Notes under the pieces: model-generated
What the model was told of the DNA's origin: nothing
Databases searched by the model: none
The model's input: only the letters and a program-made list of their open reading frames with translations
Shown: positions 9,277-19,200 of the stretch, in pieces
Layout: the number at the start of each line of letters is the position of its first letter
Position numbering within the stretch: the stretch's first letter is position 1
Origin: Calditrichota bacterium
Lineage (GTDB): Bacteria > Calditrichota > Calditrichia > Calditrichales > Calditrichaceae
NCBI GenBank assembly: GCA_013151275.1
Contig: JAADIP010000151.1
Location: 41,499 to 105,498 of the forward strand
Reading direction: 5' to 3'
Length of the DNA: 64,000 nucleotides
Position numbers and translations under genes: made by a program

Positions 9277-9669
9277 TTATTTCAGCACTTTGTCTAAAAA
9301 GAATTTCGGCGGTCGAATCGGCTTTCCCTCGGCATTTGTAAACGCATGAACCGAATATCCTTCACAAATAACGATTCCTTCTCGCTCCACCCGATAATTA
9401 ATCCGGAGGCGAGCCTTTTCGATATTTCCGAATTGTGCTTTAATCCTTAGTTTTTCGTCAAAGAACGCCGGTTTAAAATAACGCGCCCTGACTTCAATAA
9501 CCGGCAGCAGATAGCCTTCTTTTTCCATCTGCGCATACGAAATTCCCCTGCGTCTCAACAATTCCAACCTCGCCATTTCGAACCACACAATATAAACGGA
9601 ATGATGCGCATATTTCATTTGATCGGTTTCGGCATATCGGACGCGAAAATCGATCGAACAGTCGTTCAT
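9277..9669 (-). CDS. Acyl-CoA thioesterase, YbgC/FadM family
   Basis: [31 protein letters not shown] hotdog thioesterase motif. Confidence 0.85.
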   Translation of the reverse strand: MNDCSIDFRVRYAETDQMKYAHHSVYIVWFEMARLELLRRRGISYAQMEKEGYLLPVIEVRARYFKPAFFDEKLRIKAQFGNIEKARLRINYRVEREGIVICEGYSVHAFTNAEGKPIRPPKFFLDKVLK

Positions 9670-10634
9670 TCTTTCCAGGCACCCATCTTACTAAATTTTT
9701 CCATCCGTTGTTCAATTAATTTTTTGGGGGGAATTTTCACCAATTCCCGCAAGTGCTTCAAAATAGCTTCTTTTACAACATTCGCAGCCAAATCATAATC
9801 TCTGTGAGCGCCGCCTTCGGGTTCTTTAATTATTTCGTCGATAATCTTCAGTTTTAACAAATCCGGAGCCGTTACCTTCATGGCTTCGGCAGCTTCCGGA
9901 GCGTGAGACGCGTCGCGCCATAAAATAGCGGCGCATCCTTCGGGACTGATTACCGAATACCACGAATTTTCGGTCATCAAAATGCGATCGCCCACGCCGA
10001 TACCCAGCGCGCCGCCCGAAGCCCCTTCGCCGATAATAACATTGATGATGGGCACCGGCAGTCTTGCCATGCGGAAAAGATTATATGCAATGGCTTCGGC
10101 TTGTCCGCGTTCTTCGGCGCCGATTCCCGGAAACGCGCCCGGAGTATCGATAAGCGTAACCACGGGTTTGTTGAATTTAACCGCCAATTCCATAAGGCGC
10201 ATCGCTTTTCGATAGCCTTCCGGATGAGGCATTCCGAAGTTGCGGTACAAATTTTCTTTGGTGTCTTTGCCTTTTTGTTGCCCGATCAGAATAATCGAAA
10301 ACTCTTCCAGCTTTGCCAAACCCGAAACAATCGCCTTATCATCGGCAAAACGCCGGTCGCCGTGCAGCTCTTCAAAATAGGAACACATTCTCGAAATATA
10401 ATCAAGGCTGTAGGGACGCTGCGGATGCCGGGCTAATTGAACGCGCTGCCATCTGCTCAGGTTGGCGTAAATTTCTTTACGTAGCTGCGACGCTTTTTTC
10501 TCAAGCCGTTTGATATCGTCTTCCAATTCCAATCCGCTGGCTAAAGCGTATTCCCGCATCTCCGCAATTTTTTCTTCCAGATTGACAATCGGCTTTTCGA
10601 ATTCCAAAACAAATCGTTGTTTCTTTTTTGCCAT
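9666..10634 (-). CDS. accA: Acetyl-CoA carboxylase carboxyltransferase subunit alpha
   Basis: [17 protein letters not shown]..., [59 protein letters not shown]; start at internal Met (MAKKKQRF). Confidence 0.95.
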   Translation of the reverse strand: MAKKKQRFVLEFEKPIVNLEEKIAEMREYALASGLELEDDIKRLEKKASQLRKEIYANLSRWQRVQLARHPQRPYSLDYISRMCSYFEELHGDRRFADDKAIVSGLAKLEEFSIILIGQQKGKDTKENLYRNFGMPHPEGYRKAMRLMELAVKFNKPVVTLIDTPGAFPGIGAEERGQAEAIAYNLFRMARLPVPIINVIIGEGASGGALGIGVGDRILMTENSWYSVISPEGCAAILWRDASHAPEAAEAMKVTAPDLLKLKIIDEIIKEPEGGAHRDYDLAANVVKEAILKHLRELVKIPPKKLIEQRMEKFSKMGAWKE

Positions 10635-10645
10635 AATTTTTTTAC

Positions 10646-11371
10646 CTATAATTTTCTGATTAAACTCAGTAATCGTAATTTCCATACCAGAAAAACGGCT
10701 TCCCACATGATCTTTTTCGACAATTTAGATTCCCCGTAAACCCGATCGACAAAGATAATCGGAATTTCTTTTATGCGGAAACCCTTTTTCCACGTCTTGA
10801 AATTCAATTCAATCTGAAAAGCGTAACCGTTTGATCTGATACGGTCAAAATCGATACTTTCAAGAACTTTTCTGCGAAAGCACTTAAAACCGCCCGTACA
10901 ATCTTTAATCGGAATTCCCGTAACAACCCGGGTGTAAACATTGGCGAAATAGCTTAACAACAATCTTTCCAACGGCCAGTTAATGACGTTCACTCCCTTA
11001 ATATACCGGGATCCGATCACCAAATCGTGACTCTCAATTTCCCGTAAAAAATTCGGAATCTCTTTGGGATCATGAGAAAAATCGGCGTCCATTTCAAAAA
11101 TGTATTCAAAACCTTTTTCCAAAGCAACTTTAAAACCGGCGATATAGGCGCGTCCCAGACCGTCTTTGACTTTTCGCTCCAAAAGAAGCACGCGCGGATC
11201 CTTTTCCATGATTTTCTTAATAATCTCACCGGTGCCGTCAGGCGAACTGTCGTCAACAAATAAAACTGAAATCTCCGGAACATGTTTATGAATTTCCAGA
11301 ACCAGCCGCTCTACATTCAAGGCTTCGTTGTAAGTAGGGATAACCACTACGGCTTTTTTAGGATCAACCAT
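10646..11371 (-). CDS. Polyprenol monophosphomannose synthase-like GT2 glycosyltransferase
   Basis: [16 protein letters not shown]...[12 protein letters not shown]...[13 protein letters not shown]. Confidence 0.85.
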   Translation of the reverse strand: MVDPKKAVVVIPTYNEALNVERLVLEIHKHVPEISVLFVDDSSPDGTGEIIKKIMEKDPRVLLLERKVKDGLGRAYIAGFKVALEKGFEYIFEMDADFSHDPKEIPNFLREIESHDLVIGSRYIKGVNVINWPLERLLLSYFANVYTRVVTGIPIKDCTGGFKCFRRKVLESIDFDRIRSNGYAFQIELNFKTWKKGFRIKEIPIIFVDRVYGESKLSKKIMWEAVFLVWKLRLLSLIRKL

Positions 11372-12266
11372 CTTGATTTGCCAATTCCTCTTTTAGTAGT
11401 TCCAGTGCCCGATCAAGTGAATGCGGCTCCCATCCGGTGTAGTTGATTAACTTATAAATTTTAAAAGCCGAATTCACGGGACGCGGAGCTTTTTGATTCA
11501 AATTCACTGTTTTTATCCGCTCGATCAATGACTTGTCCAGATCGAAAACATCCGCAATTTTAACGGCAAAATCATAGCGTGACAGGATATCCGGACCCGA
11601 AATGTGAAACAGACCAAAGGTCTCTTTTTGCAATAAGCGATCAATCGCCTCACAAAAATCCGGCGCATAGGTCGGAGAACCGATCTGATCGTCAACTATA
11701 CGAATTTTTCTTTTATGGGTCAATTGATCTATTACCCAGGTAACAAAATTCGGACCTACATCCCGTCCGCTTCCGAAAAGCACCTGAGTGCGGGCAAGGA
11801 TGTATTCCAGATCGGAATTCTTTACGACATTCTCTCCCGCCAATTTGCTGCGGGCATAGTTGCCCCTCGGATTCGGCTGATCGTCTTCCGTATAAGGACC
11901 GTCTTCGCCGTCGAAAACATAATCGGTTGAAACATGAACCAAAACCGGTTTCACGGACGCAGCGGCTTCCACAATGTTTTCGACGCCGCGCACATTAGTA
12001 TTCCAACAGATTTCCGGATGGTCTTCACAGGCGTCAACATTAGTGTAAGCGGCGGCATTGATTATTATATCGGGATGCACGCTTTGAACCAATTCGGCTA
12101 CCGCTACACGATTTGTAATATCAACCCTGTGATAGCTGATCCCCAATTCCGACAGTTTGTTTTTTGCCGAATATGAAGAGGCTATAACATCATTTCTCTT
12201 TCTGAAATGGCGAACCAAATTCTGCCCTAAAAGCCCGTTCGATCCCAAAATAAGTATTTTACGCAT
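11364..12266 (-). CDS. rfbD: dTDP-4-dehydrorhamnose reductase
   Basis: ILGSNGLLGQNLVRHF, NAAAYTNVDACEDHPE, VHVSTDYVFDGEDGPYTEDD. Confidence 0.9.
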   Translation of the reverse strand: MRKILILGSNGLLGQNLVRHFRKRNDVIASSYSAKNKLSELGISYHRVDITNRVAVAELVQSVHPDIIINAAAYTNVDACEDHPEICWNTNVRGVENIVEAAASVKPVLVHVSTDYVFDGEDGPYTEDDQPNPRGNYARSKLAGENVVKNSDLEYILARTQVLFGSGRDVGPNFVTWVIDQLTHKRKIRIVDDQIGSPTYAPDFCEAIDRLLQKETFGLFHISGPDILSRYDFAVKIADVFDLDKSLIERIKTVNLNQKAPRPVNSAFKIYKLINYTGWEPHSLDRALELLKEELANQDG

Positions 12267-13176
12267 TATTCTTTTCCATAAAGTTTTTTAAAATCCCTTT
12301 TATTGATTCCCTGTCGGGGAGCCCTTTTATGCTCCCTGTAACGGCAGCCACAAAATTTGCCTTGCGCGCCGCCCTGCGAATATCGTTCGTTTTAAAATAT
12401 TCAAGAACAAAGCCCGCCGAAAAAGCATCTCCGCATCCTGTGGGATCAATTACCTTAATCTTTGCAGGCGGTTTTTCATGAATTTTTAAAACCCGATTGT
12501 CCGCTCTGTAAACCGTTAAACTACCCCGGGCTCCCAAAGTTAAATTAATAATTTTGTTTTCATCAAAACAATATTCTTTGTAAAAATCCTCTACTTCTCC
12601 CGAATACAACTGACTGAACTCTCTTTCATTGCACTGAACAATATTCAAGCCGGAAAGCCATTCGTCCAAATTCTCCACTTTGCGAAACACCCTTAACCCG
12701 TTCTCTTTCCGATCCAACGTCAGGCTGTGAATATCCGCAGCCAGAAGTCCCTTAAAATTCCGGCTGACCTTTTTCAAATCATCCAAGCCGATATCCCAGC
12801 CGGAAATAAAGTTAACGATCAAAATATCGACATCTAAAAACGGCTGCACTTTTTGATAATCGAGCGGCGGCATGGGGAACAGAGAATATTCGACCCGCTC
12901 ATGTTTGTTTTTGTAGTACAACTCAACTCTGTTGTTAGGAGCATCCAACCGATACAAGGCGTCGGTGTTTATTCGCTCATCCTGCTTTAAATAATCGACA
13001 ACCCGATCGTAAAAATCGCTTCCCACATAGCTTATGGGAATAATCGTATCATCGCGGTCGCACAAAGCGCGCAACGCCTGAATCGAATAAAACACTCCGC
13101 CGAAGCCTTCGGTTACCTCGCCCCGAAACGGATGAATCCGGTCTTTAATAATCGTTCCCAGCACCGCTATGCGCAT
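12259..13176 (-). CDS. PfkB family carbohydrate kinase
   Basis: VIDPTGCGDAFSAGFVLEY PfkB signature 2. Confidence 0.85.
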   Translation of the reverse strand: MRIAVLGTIIKDRIHPFRGEVTEGFGGVFYSIQALRALCDRDDTIIPISYVGSDFYDRVVDYLKQDERINTDALYRLDAPNNRVELYYKNKHERVEYSLFPMPPLDYQKVQPFLDVDILIVNFISGWDIGLDDLKKVSRNFKGLLAADIHSLTLDRKENGLRVFRKVENLDEWLSGLNIVQCNEREFSQLYSGEVEDFYKEYCFDENKIINLTLGARGSLTVYRADNRVLKIHEKPPAKIKVIDPTGCGDAFSAGFVLEYFKTNDIRRAARKANFVAAVTGSIKGLPDRESIKGILKNFMEKNNA

Positions 13177-13258
13177 ATCGCGTTTCGCTCCCCTTCAGGA
13201 AAATTAATTCAAAGAACATTTACAAATTAACAAAAGCAGCAAATAATAGCTTATCATA

Positions 13259-14299
13259 TCAATCGGCGGAAACTTTCTTTTCCGGTAAAATCTCAAACGT
13301 ATTGGCAATTACTTCCAATTGATCCAGAAAAGGTTTTTTCAATTTACCGGGCGCCATTACCGCTATGTCAATAAAATACAGAGACGAATCCGGTTGATTG
13401 TGAACAATGTACGTTCTGAACGGACCGCCGACTAAAATGGAATCGTTGCGCCAAACGCCGACCATCTTATATGTTTTCTCTCCGCGAAAGTCCGTTTGAA
13501 TTAAATGCGAGTCTTCTCTGATTACATAATCGCCCTCATAATATTTTCTGGTGTAACTGTCGCGGATACCGGCTAAAGTATCTAAAGCAAATAAAGAGCT
13601 GTCTCCTTTGATTTTCCAGATCGAAACCCAGCGATCGGGATCAAAACGTCTAAGCCACAGGTAAGGTTTTTGCACGTCCTGAATGGCGATAAAATAATCG
13701 TGCTGGACTTTGATTGTAAATCCGAATTGTTTGGCAATATATTCTTCGAGATCTTTTTGTTCGCCTTTTTCAAACATATCGTATTTTAAGCGGGCGTAGT
13801 ATTTTTTCTCGAACGTTCGATAGATTTGATCCTTGAGTTGTTCGAAATTTCTTTTAAACGAAGCGCGGTCTTTTGCAAACATGAACAAACTGATCTGCTG
13901 TCTGGCAAAAAGATCATCCTTAAACAGATAGAAGTAGCGGTTTTCATTCACTCCCTGTTGAAATTCCTGAGGCAAAGATTCTTTCAGATAATCGTTCACT
14001 TCTCCGGGTTCGTTGGCAACGCCAAAAAAGAACAGATTCATACGCGATTTAAATTCATTCAGTTTGTTTAAAGGAATCCAGGTGAAGTAGAAATTTTTTT
14101 CCGAACCGGGAGTAAGCACTTCGCCTTCAAACTTGTCGCTCACGGGTTGCTGAATATCTTTCCATAACGTCGAATCGGCTATAATAAAAATGCGATAGGG
14201 ATAACCCATAGTCGTGGGTCGAATATCACAGCCCGCTATAAACAACAAAATCAACACCGGAGCGATAATTATTTTTTTAAAAATCCGATTCAAGGGCAT
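13259..14299 (-). CDS. DUF4837 family lipoprotein
   Basis: Lipobox FIAGC; overall pattern of DUF4837 proteins; start at internal Met (MPLNR). Confidence 0.7.
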   Translation of the reverse strand: MPLNRIFKKIIIAPVLILLFIAGCDIRPTTMGYPYRIFIIADSTLWKDIQQPVSDKFEGEVLTPGSEKNFYFTWIPLNKLNEFKSRMNLFFFGVANEPGEVNDYLKESLPQEFQQGVNENRYFYLFKDDLFARQQISLFMFAKDRASFKRNFEQLKDQIYRTFEKKYYARLKYDMFEKGEQKDLEEYIAKQFGFTIKVQHDYFIAIQDVQKPYLWLRRFDPDRWVSIWKIKGDSSLFALDTLAGIRDSYTRKYYEGDYVIREDSHLIQTDFRGEKTYKMVGVWRNDSILVGGPFRTYIVHNQPDSSLYFIDIAVMAPGKLKKPFLDQLEVIANTFEILPEKKVSAD

Positions 14300-15260
14300 T
14301 ATCGCCTCCTGCATTTACATTACTTTTTTGAACCATAAACAAAATCCCGCCGGCTATCGATATAATCGTAGGTATAATCACATTCATAAACGAAAGGGTA
14401 AGCGCTTCGGCGGTGGTAACGCCTATTTGCCCCAAAAGGCTGACAAATCCCAGATCGCGAATCCCGAGCCCGTTAATGGAAGGCAGCATGGTCATCACGA
14501 AAGTGACGGGAACAACCATAAACAGATAGCCTAAGCTAACGGGGATTTCAAAAGCCTTAATCAGAAAAAAATTCATCAAAACAATCGACGACTGCGAAGC
14601 GAGCGAAAGCAGAAACACAAAAATAAAAATTCGCCGCCGGGATTGAAAGTAATGGATCGCTTCGAAAAGTTTATTGAATTTTTGTCCGATTTCAAAGATC
14701 GTGAATTTATCAAAGAGCCTTAAAATTAACCGGAATGTTCGATCGCGCATCAGACTCACAAAAAAGACGATTATCAGGAAAAACAGAACCAGCGCGGTGT
14801 ACAACAAGCGCTCGTCGTGAAACTGCTGCGAAACGTAAACCAGAGCCAAGATGGCTAAAAAAAGCGTAGCCGCAATACCCATTATTCTTTCAATGACCAC
14901 CGAGGCAAATCCGCTTGCCCGGTGATTTGTGGCTGCAATAACCTTGTAAATGCGCATCACGTCCCCCCCGATGCTGGAGGGTAAAAAGTTGTTAAAGAAC
15001 ATTCCGATTAAATAGAATCCGAACAACTGCCCGGTGCCTAAATTAAACCGATAACCGCGCAGCAGAACCTGCCAGCGAAGCGCCAAAAACCAGACGGCTA
15101 CCAGCATGGTTAAGAATGCGATAAATAAATATACCAGCCCGTTATGGGATTGCACTTTCCCAAAAACCGCAACCACGCGTACCGGTTCAGCCTTGTAAAT
15201 CAAGTACCCAAGCAAACCAGCCGATATGACTATCTTTAATATGTTTCGAGCAACGCGCAT
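14277..15260 (-). CDS. Lysylphosphatidylglycerol synthase-type TM / flippase-like domain protein
   Basis: Multi-TM; FFNNFLPSSIGGDVMRIYKV and LGIRDLGFVSLL motifs. Confidence 0.85.
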   Translation of the reverse strand: MRVARNILKIVISAGLLGYLIYKAEPVRVVAVFGKVQSHNGLVYLFIAFLTMLVAVWFLALRWQVLLRGYRFNLGTGQLFGFYLIGMFFNNFLPSSIGGDVMRIYKVIAATNHRASGFASVVIERIMGIAATLFLAILALVYVSQQFHDERLLYTALVLFFLIIVFFVSLMRDRTFRLILRLFDKFTIFEIGQKFNKLFEAIHYFQSRRRIFIFVFLLSLASQSSIVLMNFFLIKAFEIPVSLGYLFMVVPVTFVMTMLPSINGLGIRDLGFVSLLGQIGVTTAEALTLSFMNVIIPTIISIAGGILFMVQKSNVNAGGDNALESDF

Positions 15261-15264
15261 CTGC

Positions 15265-17904
15265 CTATTGTGCTACCTGAGACTTGTAAGAATTCAACAT
15301 TTTTCGAGCCGTTTTATCGCTCGGGAACAGCTTTAACCAGTTTTCCAAAGCCCGCACAATTTTTTTCCGTTCGTTCACCTGCTGATAGGCATTGATCAGC
15401 AATCCCAAATTACGCGGATTGGTCGGATTCAGTTCATACGCCTTTTCCAACAGGGGAAGCGCATAATTTGCTCTGCGCATTCTCAACAAATGTTCCGAAA
15501 TCGTGGTTAAATCATTCACCCGGGAATCATCATAAAGCAAACTGTCCCGATAGGTCGTATCCGCGGCAACTCTGAACGCGTCCGTCACAAGCTGCATGGT
15601 TCGGTTTGTCCAGGGAATTACCTCGGGAGAAATTTTATTGTCCATAAACGACAGAATCTCTTTGACCTTGTCAAAATTTCCCCGTTGTGTATAATATTCG
15701 GCTAATTGTAAAAACCCGGAACGATAATTTTGCAGCAGCGATTTGATATTCCAGTTAAAATAAACATCCGGATTATTCAGATTCCGATACTGATATTTTT
15801 CGAGTAAATTCGTCTGCAATTCAGTGGGAGAAATTTCCCAGTTTCTGAACGGAACCAGTTTCATCACAAGACCGTCCATGCGGAAATAGTTGTAAAGCTC
15901 GCCCAACATATTGCTTCTGGGAACGGTTACCGCGAAATAGATGGGACGGCGCCATTTGTTTGCGGCAAGAATATTCAGGATCATCCAGTCCTGAGTTCTC
16001 AAATAGCCTTCCCCGTAAGGCGACTTTAACGTTGGTTTAACCGTAAACTGAATTTTATCCGGCGGTTCGATATTTGGCAGATTAAATTCCCTTTTATATT
16101 GCTGAGCCGCTATTTCCGCCACCTCTTTGGGAACTCTTAAGTTGTACTTGCCTTTTTTCCAGCGCTTTATTCCCACATGCTCAAGATCAAAATCATTAAC
16201 GCGCATGGGCACTCTCGGCTCCCAGTCGCGCAATTGTTTAATGTACCAATCGGTATTCAGTAAGCTCAAATTCACAATTCGCACATCTTTCCGGATATGC
16301 TCGACCTCCTGCAGATACCAGAGCGGAAATGTGTCGTTATCTCCGTTGGTAAATAAGATGGCGTTGGGCTCACATGAAACGAGCATATTATAGGAATAAT
16401 CCCAGGCTACATAGTTGCCCGAACGATCGTGGCTGTCATAATTTTTCGCCAGCATGTGAACCGGAACAATCAACAACAGCACAATGAAAACGGCAACCCG
16501 ATACCTTTCCGCCTTTTGCTTGAAGCTATCTTTTATTAGCTCCATTATGCCTGCATAGCCCAAGCCCACCCAAAGCGAAAAGGCGAAAAAGCTTCCCACA
16601 TAGCTGTAATCACGCTCACGCGGCTGGGGGTCGGGCTGGTTTAGGTAGAGAACAATAGCCAAGCCCGTCATAAAAAAGAGCGCCAGCACGGCAAAAGCAT
16701 ATTTGGGGTCTCGCCTGAAATGCCAGTATATGCCTATTAACCCCAATAAAAGCGGCAAGGCAAATAACTGCGAGTAATCCACACTCTTTTCATCCTTCCC
16801 CATACCGGCAAACTGCCACAAGAAGTAACGGACGTACATTTTTTTGATTTGATAGTTCCAAAAGAAATCCCACACGTTGTCGTATTGCTTCGCATTTTCC
16901 GAAGCGCGCCAAACGCCTTCACGATCCAAGACCGAATGTTCGCCGTATTGTTCGCGTTTCATGTAATAAACAAAACGCTCTATTGTTTCGGGATCGTTTT
17001 CATCGATCGCGGGATCAAGATTTGAACGGATGTAGATCATAGAAAAAGTGGAATAACCGATCATGATTAACAACACAGAGGTAAAAACAAGGATGGAAAC
17101 GTGTTTGTGGCGGCGGATCGCCCAAAAGCTTCCCGCCAACACGCCGAGAAAGATGAGCGCTAATCCCTGAAAACCTACGGATAAAGCTAAAATCGGCAAG
17201 TAGATTACCATTCCCGGATAAATGGCAAGAATGACCAAAACGGTAACAATCATCAGGATAATAAAGTTTTTCGTATTCAATTCGAAGCGTTTGTAAAAGA
17301 ATACAAGAGCAACAAATGGTATCGCCAAAACATTTAACAGATGCACGCCGATAGCCAGACCGACCAAATAGGCGATCAGAAGCAAAAAGCGTTCATTGCC
17401 CGGCTCATCGGCTTTTGTCGCCCAGACAAGGATCAACCAGACAACCAAAGAGGTAAAAAGCATTGACGAGGCGTAAACCTCGGTTTCGACCGCGTTGAAC
17501 CAAAAGCTATGCGTAAAGGCAAAAGTCAAGGCTCCGAGAATACCGGAAAAAATAGCGAGGTACCAATCCGATTTCTCCTTTAAATCGCCTTTCCATTCCC
17601 GAACCAAATGCACAATGATCAAGTAGGTCAACATTATCGTTAATCCGCTGGTAATAACGGAAATAAGGTTTGTTCGCCAACCCGGATCTCCGAAAGGAAT
17701 GAATGAAAAGATGTGCCCGACCAATAAAAACAAAGGTGAACCCGGGGGATGGGGAACGCCTCCGATATAACTACTGGCAATAAATTCACCGCAATCCCAA
17801 AAAGACATAGTAGGAGCCATTGTCATTAAATAGATAACCGTGGCAACAACAAAAATAATAGCGGCAACCAATCGATGTAATGTTTTAATTTGCATTGACT
17901 TCAC
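15265..17904 (-). CDS. DUF2723 (GT117-like) membrane protein with C-terminal TPRs
   Basis: TMAPTMSFWDCGEFIASSYIGGVPHPPGSPLF and TNGDNDTFPLWYLQEVEHIRKDVRIVNLSLLNTDWYI. Confidence 0.9.
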   Translation of the reverse strand: MKSMQIKTLHRLVAAIIFVVATVIYLMTMAPTMSFWDCGEFIASSYIGGVPHPPGSPLFLLVGHIFSFIPFGDPGWRTNLISVITSGLTIMLTYLIIVHLVREWKGDLKEKSDWYLAIFSGILGALTFAFTHSFWFNAVETEVYASSMLFTSLVVWLILVWATKADEPGNERFLLLIAYLVGLAIGVHLLNVLAIPFVALVFFYKRFELNTKNFIILMIVTVLVILAIYPGMVIYLPILALSVGFQGLALIFLGVLAGSFWAIRRHKHVSILVFTSVLLIMIGYSTFSMIYIRSNLDPAIDENDPETIERFVYYMKREQYGEHSVLDREGVWRASENAKQYDNVWDFFWNYQIKKMYVRYFLWQFAGMGKDEKSVDYSQLFALPLLLGLIGIYWHFRRDPKYAFAVLALFFMTGLAIVLYLNQPDPQPRERDYSYVGSFFAFSLWVGLGYAGIMELIKDSFKQKAERYRVAVFIVLLLIVPVHMLAKNYDSHDRSGNYVAWDYSYNMLVSCEPNAILFTNGDNDTFPLWYLQEVEHIRKDVRIVNLSLLNTDWYIKQLRDWEPRVPMRVNDFDLEHVGIKRWKKGKYNLRVPKEVAEIAAQQYKREFNLPNIEPPDKIQFTVKPTLKSPYGEGYLRTQDWMILNILAANKWRRPIYFAVTVPRSNMLGELYNYFRMDGLVMKLVPFRNWEISPTELQTNLLEKYQYRNLNNPDVYFNWNIKSLLQNYRSGFLQLAEYYTQRGNFDKVKEILSFMDNKISPEVIPWTNRTMQLVTDAFRVAADTTYRDSLLYDDSRVNDLTTISEHLLRMRRANYALPLLEKAYELNPTNPRNLGLLINAYQQVNERKKIVRALENWLKLFPSDKTARKMLNSYKSQVAQ

Positions 17905-18128
17905 CCTCTGCTTGGTTTATAAAAGTGTAAAAAGTACTGAAAATACACGTTATTAGCAAGTTGATTTTTGGACTTCTTGCAATTGCCCGAAAATCTTTTT
18001 TCGGAAAAAAAACAACGCAATTCCCTTAACAATAAATGTTTATCTCCAAATCCAAAAACAACGGGGGTAACCCTCTGCTCATTCAACATAATAGAAGATT
18101 AAATGCATTTACAAGGGTCAGAGTTCAT

Positions 18129-19178
18129 TTAGCGGCGAAATTTATTTACACAATCATAAGGCAGCCGCTTGCGGACATAGTGATCGATTACCACGCTTCC
18201 GCGGTACATGTTGGCAATTATCGCGCGATCGGAAACTTTTCTGAGTTTTTGTACCTGCCGCCTCTTTTTTAAAATCAAAATAGGATGACTGAAAATAAAA
18301 GAAAGCGCATGCAGCACAGCCTTTCCGCGTTTGCCGTTCCACAATATTGAATCGGCTATTACAGTCGCCATTTCAAACAAAATCCGGATCGGCAGAACAA
18401 GAAGCAGTGTGGGCAGAGAATAATTTTTGATCATCATAATCAGATTATTGCGGTGGTTCAAATACATTTTATGCTGATTATCCTTGCGCAGGGTATAGCC
18501 GGAATAATGGTAGATATAGGTGTTTGTCGCCACCAGATTATGAAATCCCGCCAACTGGGCGCGCCAATTCAGATCGATTTCTTCCTGATGGGCAAAAAAG
18601 TCCTCGTCCAGCAAACCTATTTGACTGATAACGCTTTTTCGTAAAAGTAACGCGCAACCCGAAGTCCAGAAGACGCGTCTGGAAAAATTATCGTATTGCC
18701 CCTTGTCTTTTTCAACCGTATCAAAAATTCTGCCGCGGGCAAAAGGATAGCCTAAAAGGTCCATTTCTCCTCCCGCGCCGCCGGAATAATCGAAAAACTG
18801 TTTGTCCTGGATGGATAAAATTTTGGGCTGCACCATGGCTGCCAGGCGATCCTGTTCCATTGCGCGTATCATTTCCGCCAAAAAATGTTCGGGCGCCACG
18901 GTGTCATTGTTCAAAAGAAGAACGTACTCGGTCTGCGCCAGTTCAATTCCCTGATTGCACGCGCCCGCATAGCCTTTGTTAACTTTGTTCTGGATGATCT
19001 TGACGCTGGGATACTTTTCTTTCACCATTTTCTGACTTCCGTCCGCAGAGCCGTTGTCGATCAGCAGAATGACGAAATCTTTAAACGTATTTTTGAACAA
19101 CGAATGCAGGCAATCGTCTAAAATCTGCTTTCCGTTGTAGTGAGGGATAATAATGGTCAGTCGGGTTTTATCGTTCAT
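18129..19178 (-). CDS. Glycosyltransferase family 2
   Basis: IIIPHYNGKQILDDCLHSL...LLIDNGSADGS...LLLNNDTV. Confidence 0.9.
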   Translation of the reverse strand: MNDKTRLTIIIPHYNGKQILDDCLHSLFKNTFKDFVILLIDNGSADGSQKMVKEKYPSVKIIQNKVNKGYAGACNQGIELAQTEYVLLLNNDTVAPEHFLAEMIRAMEQDRLAAMVQPKILSIQDKQFFDYSGGAGGEMDLLGYPFARGRIFDTVEKDKGQYDNFSRRVFWTSGCALLLRKSVISQIGLLDEDFFAHQEEIDLNWRAQLAGFHNLVATNTYIYHYSGYTLRKDNQHKMYLNHRNNLIMMIKNYSLPTLLLVLPIRILFEMATVIADSILWNGKRGKAVLHALSFIFSHPILILKKRRQVQKLRKVSDRAIIANMYRGSVVIDHYVRKRLPYDCVNKFRR

Positions 19179-19200
19179 AAAATTTCTTTCTTTGTTGGTT

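Noticed and set aside
13259-14314. Possible frameshift between the DUF4837 gene and the flippase-like gene
   Set aside because: Both ORFs are complete with plausible starts; the short overlap is ordinary translational coupling.
18000-18030. Small hairpin CCGAAAATCTTTTTTCGG as a regulatory element
   Set aside because: Short, AT-rich and easily explained as chance or a weak terminator.
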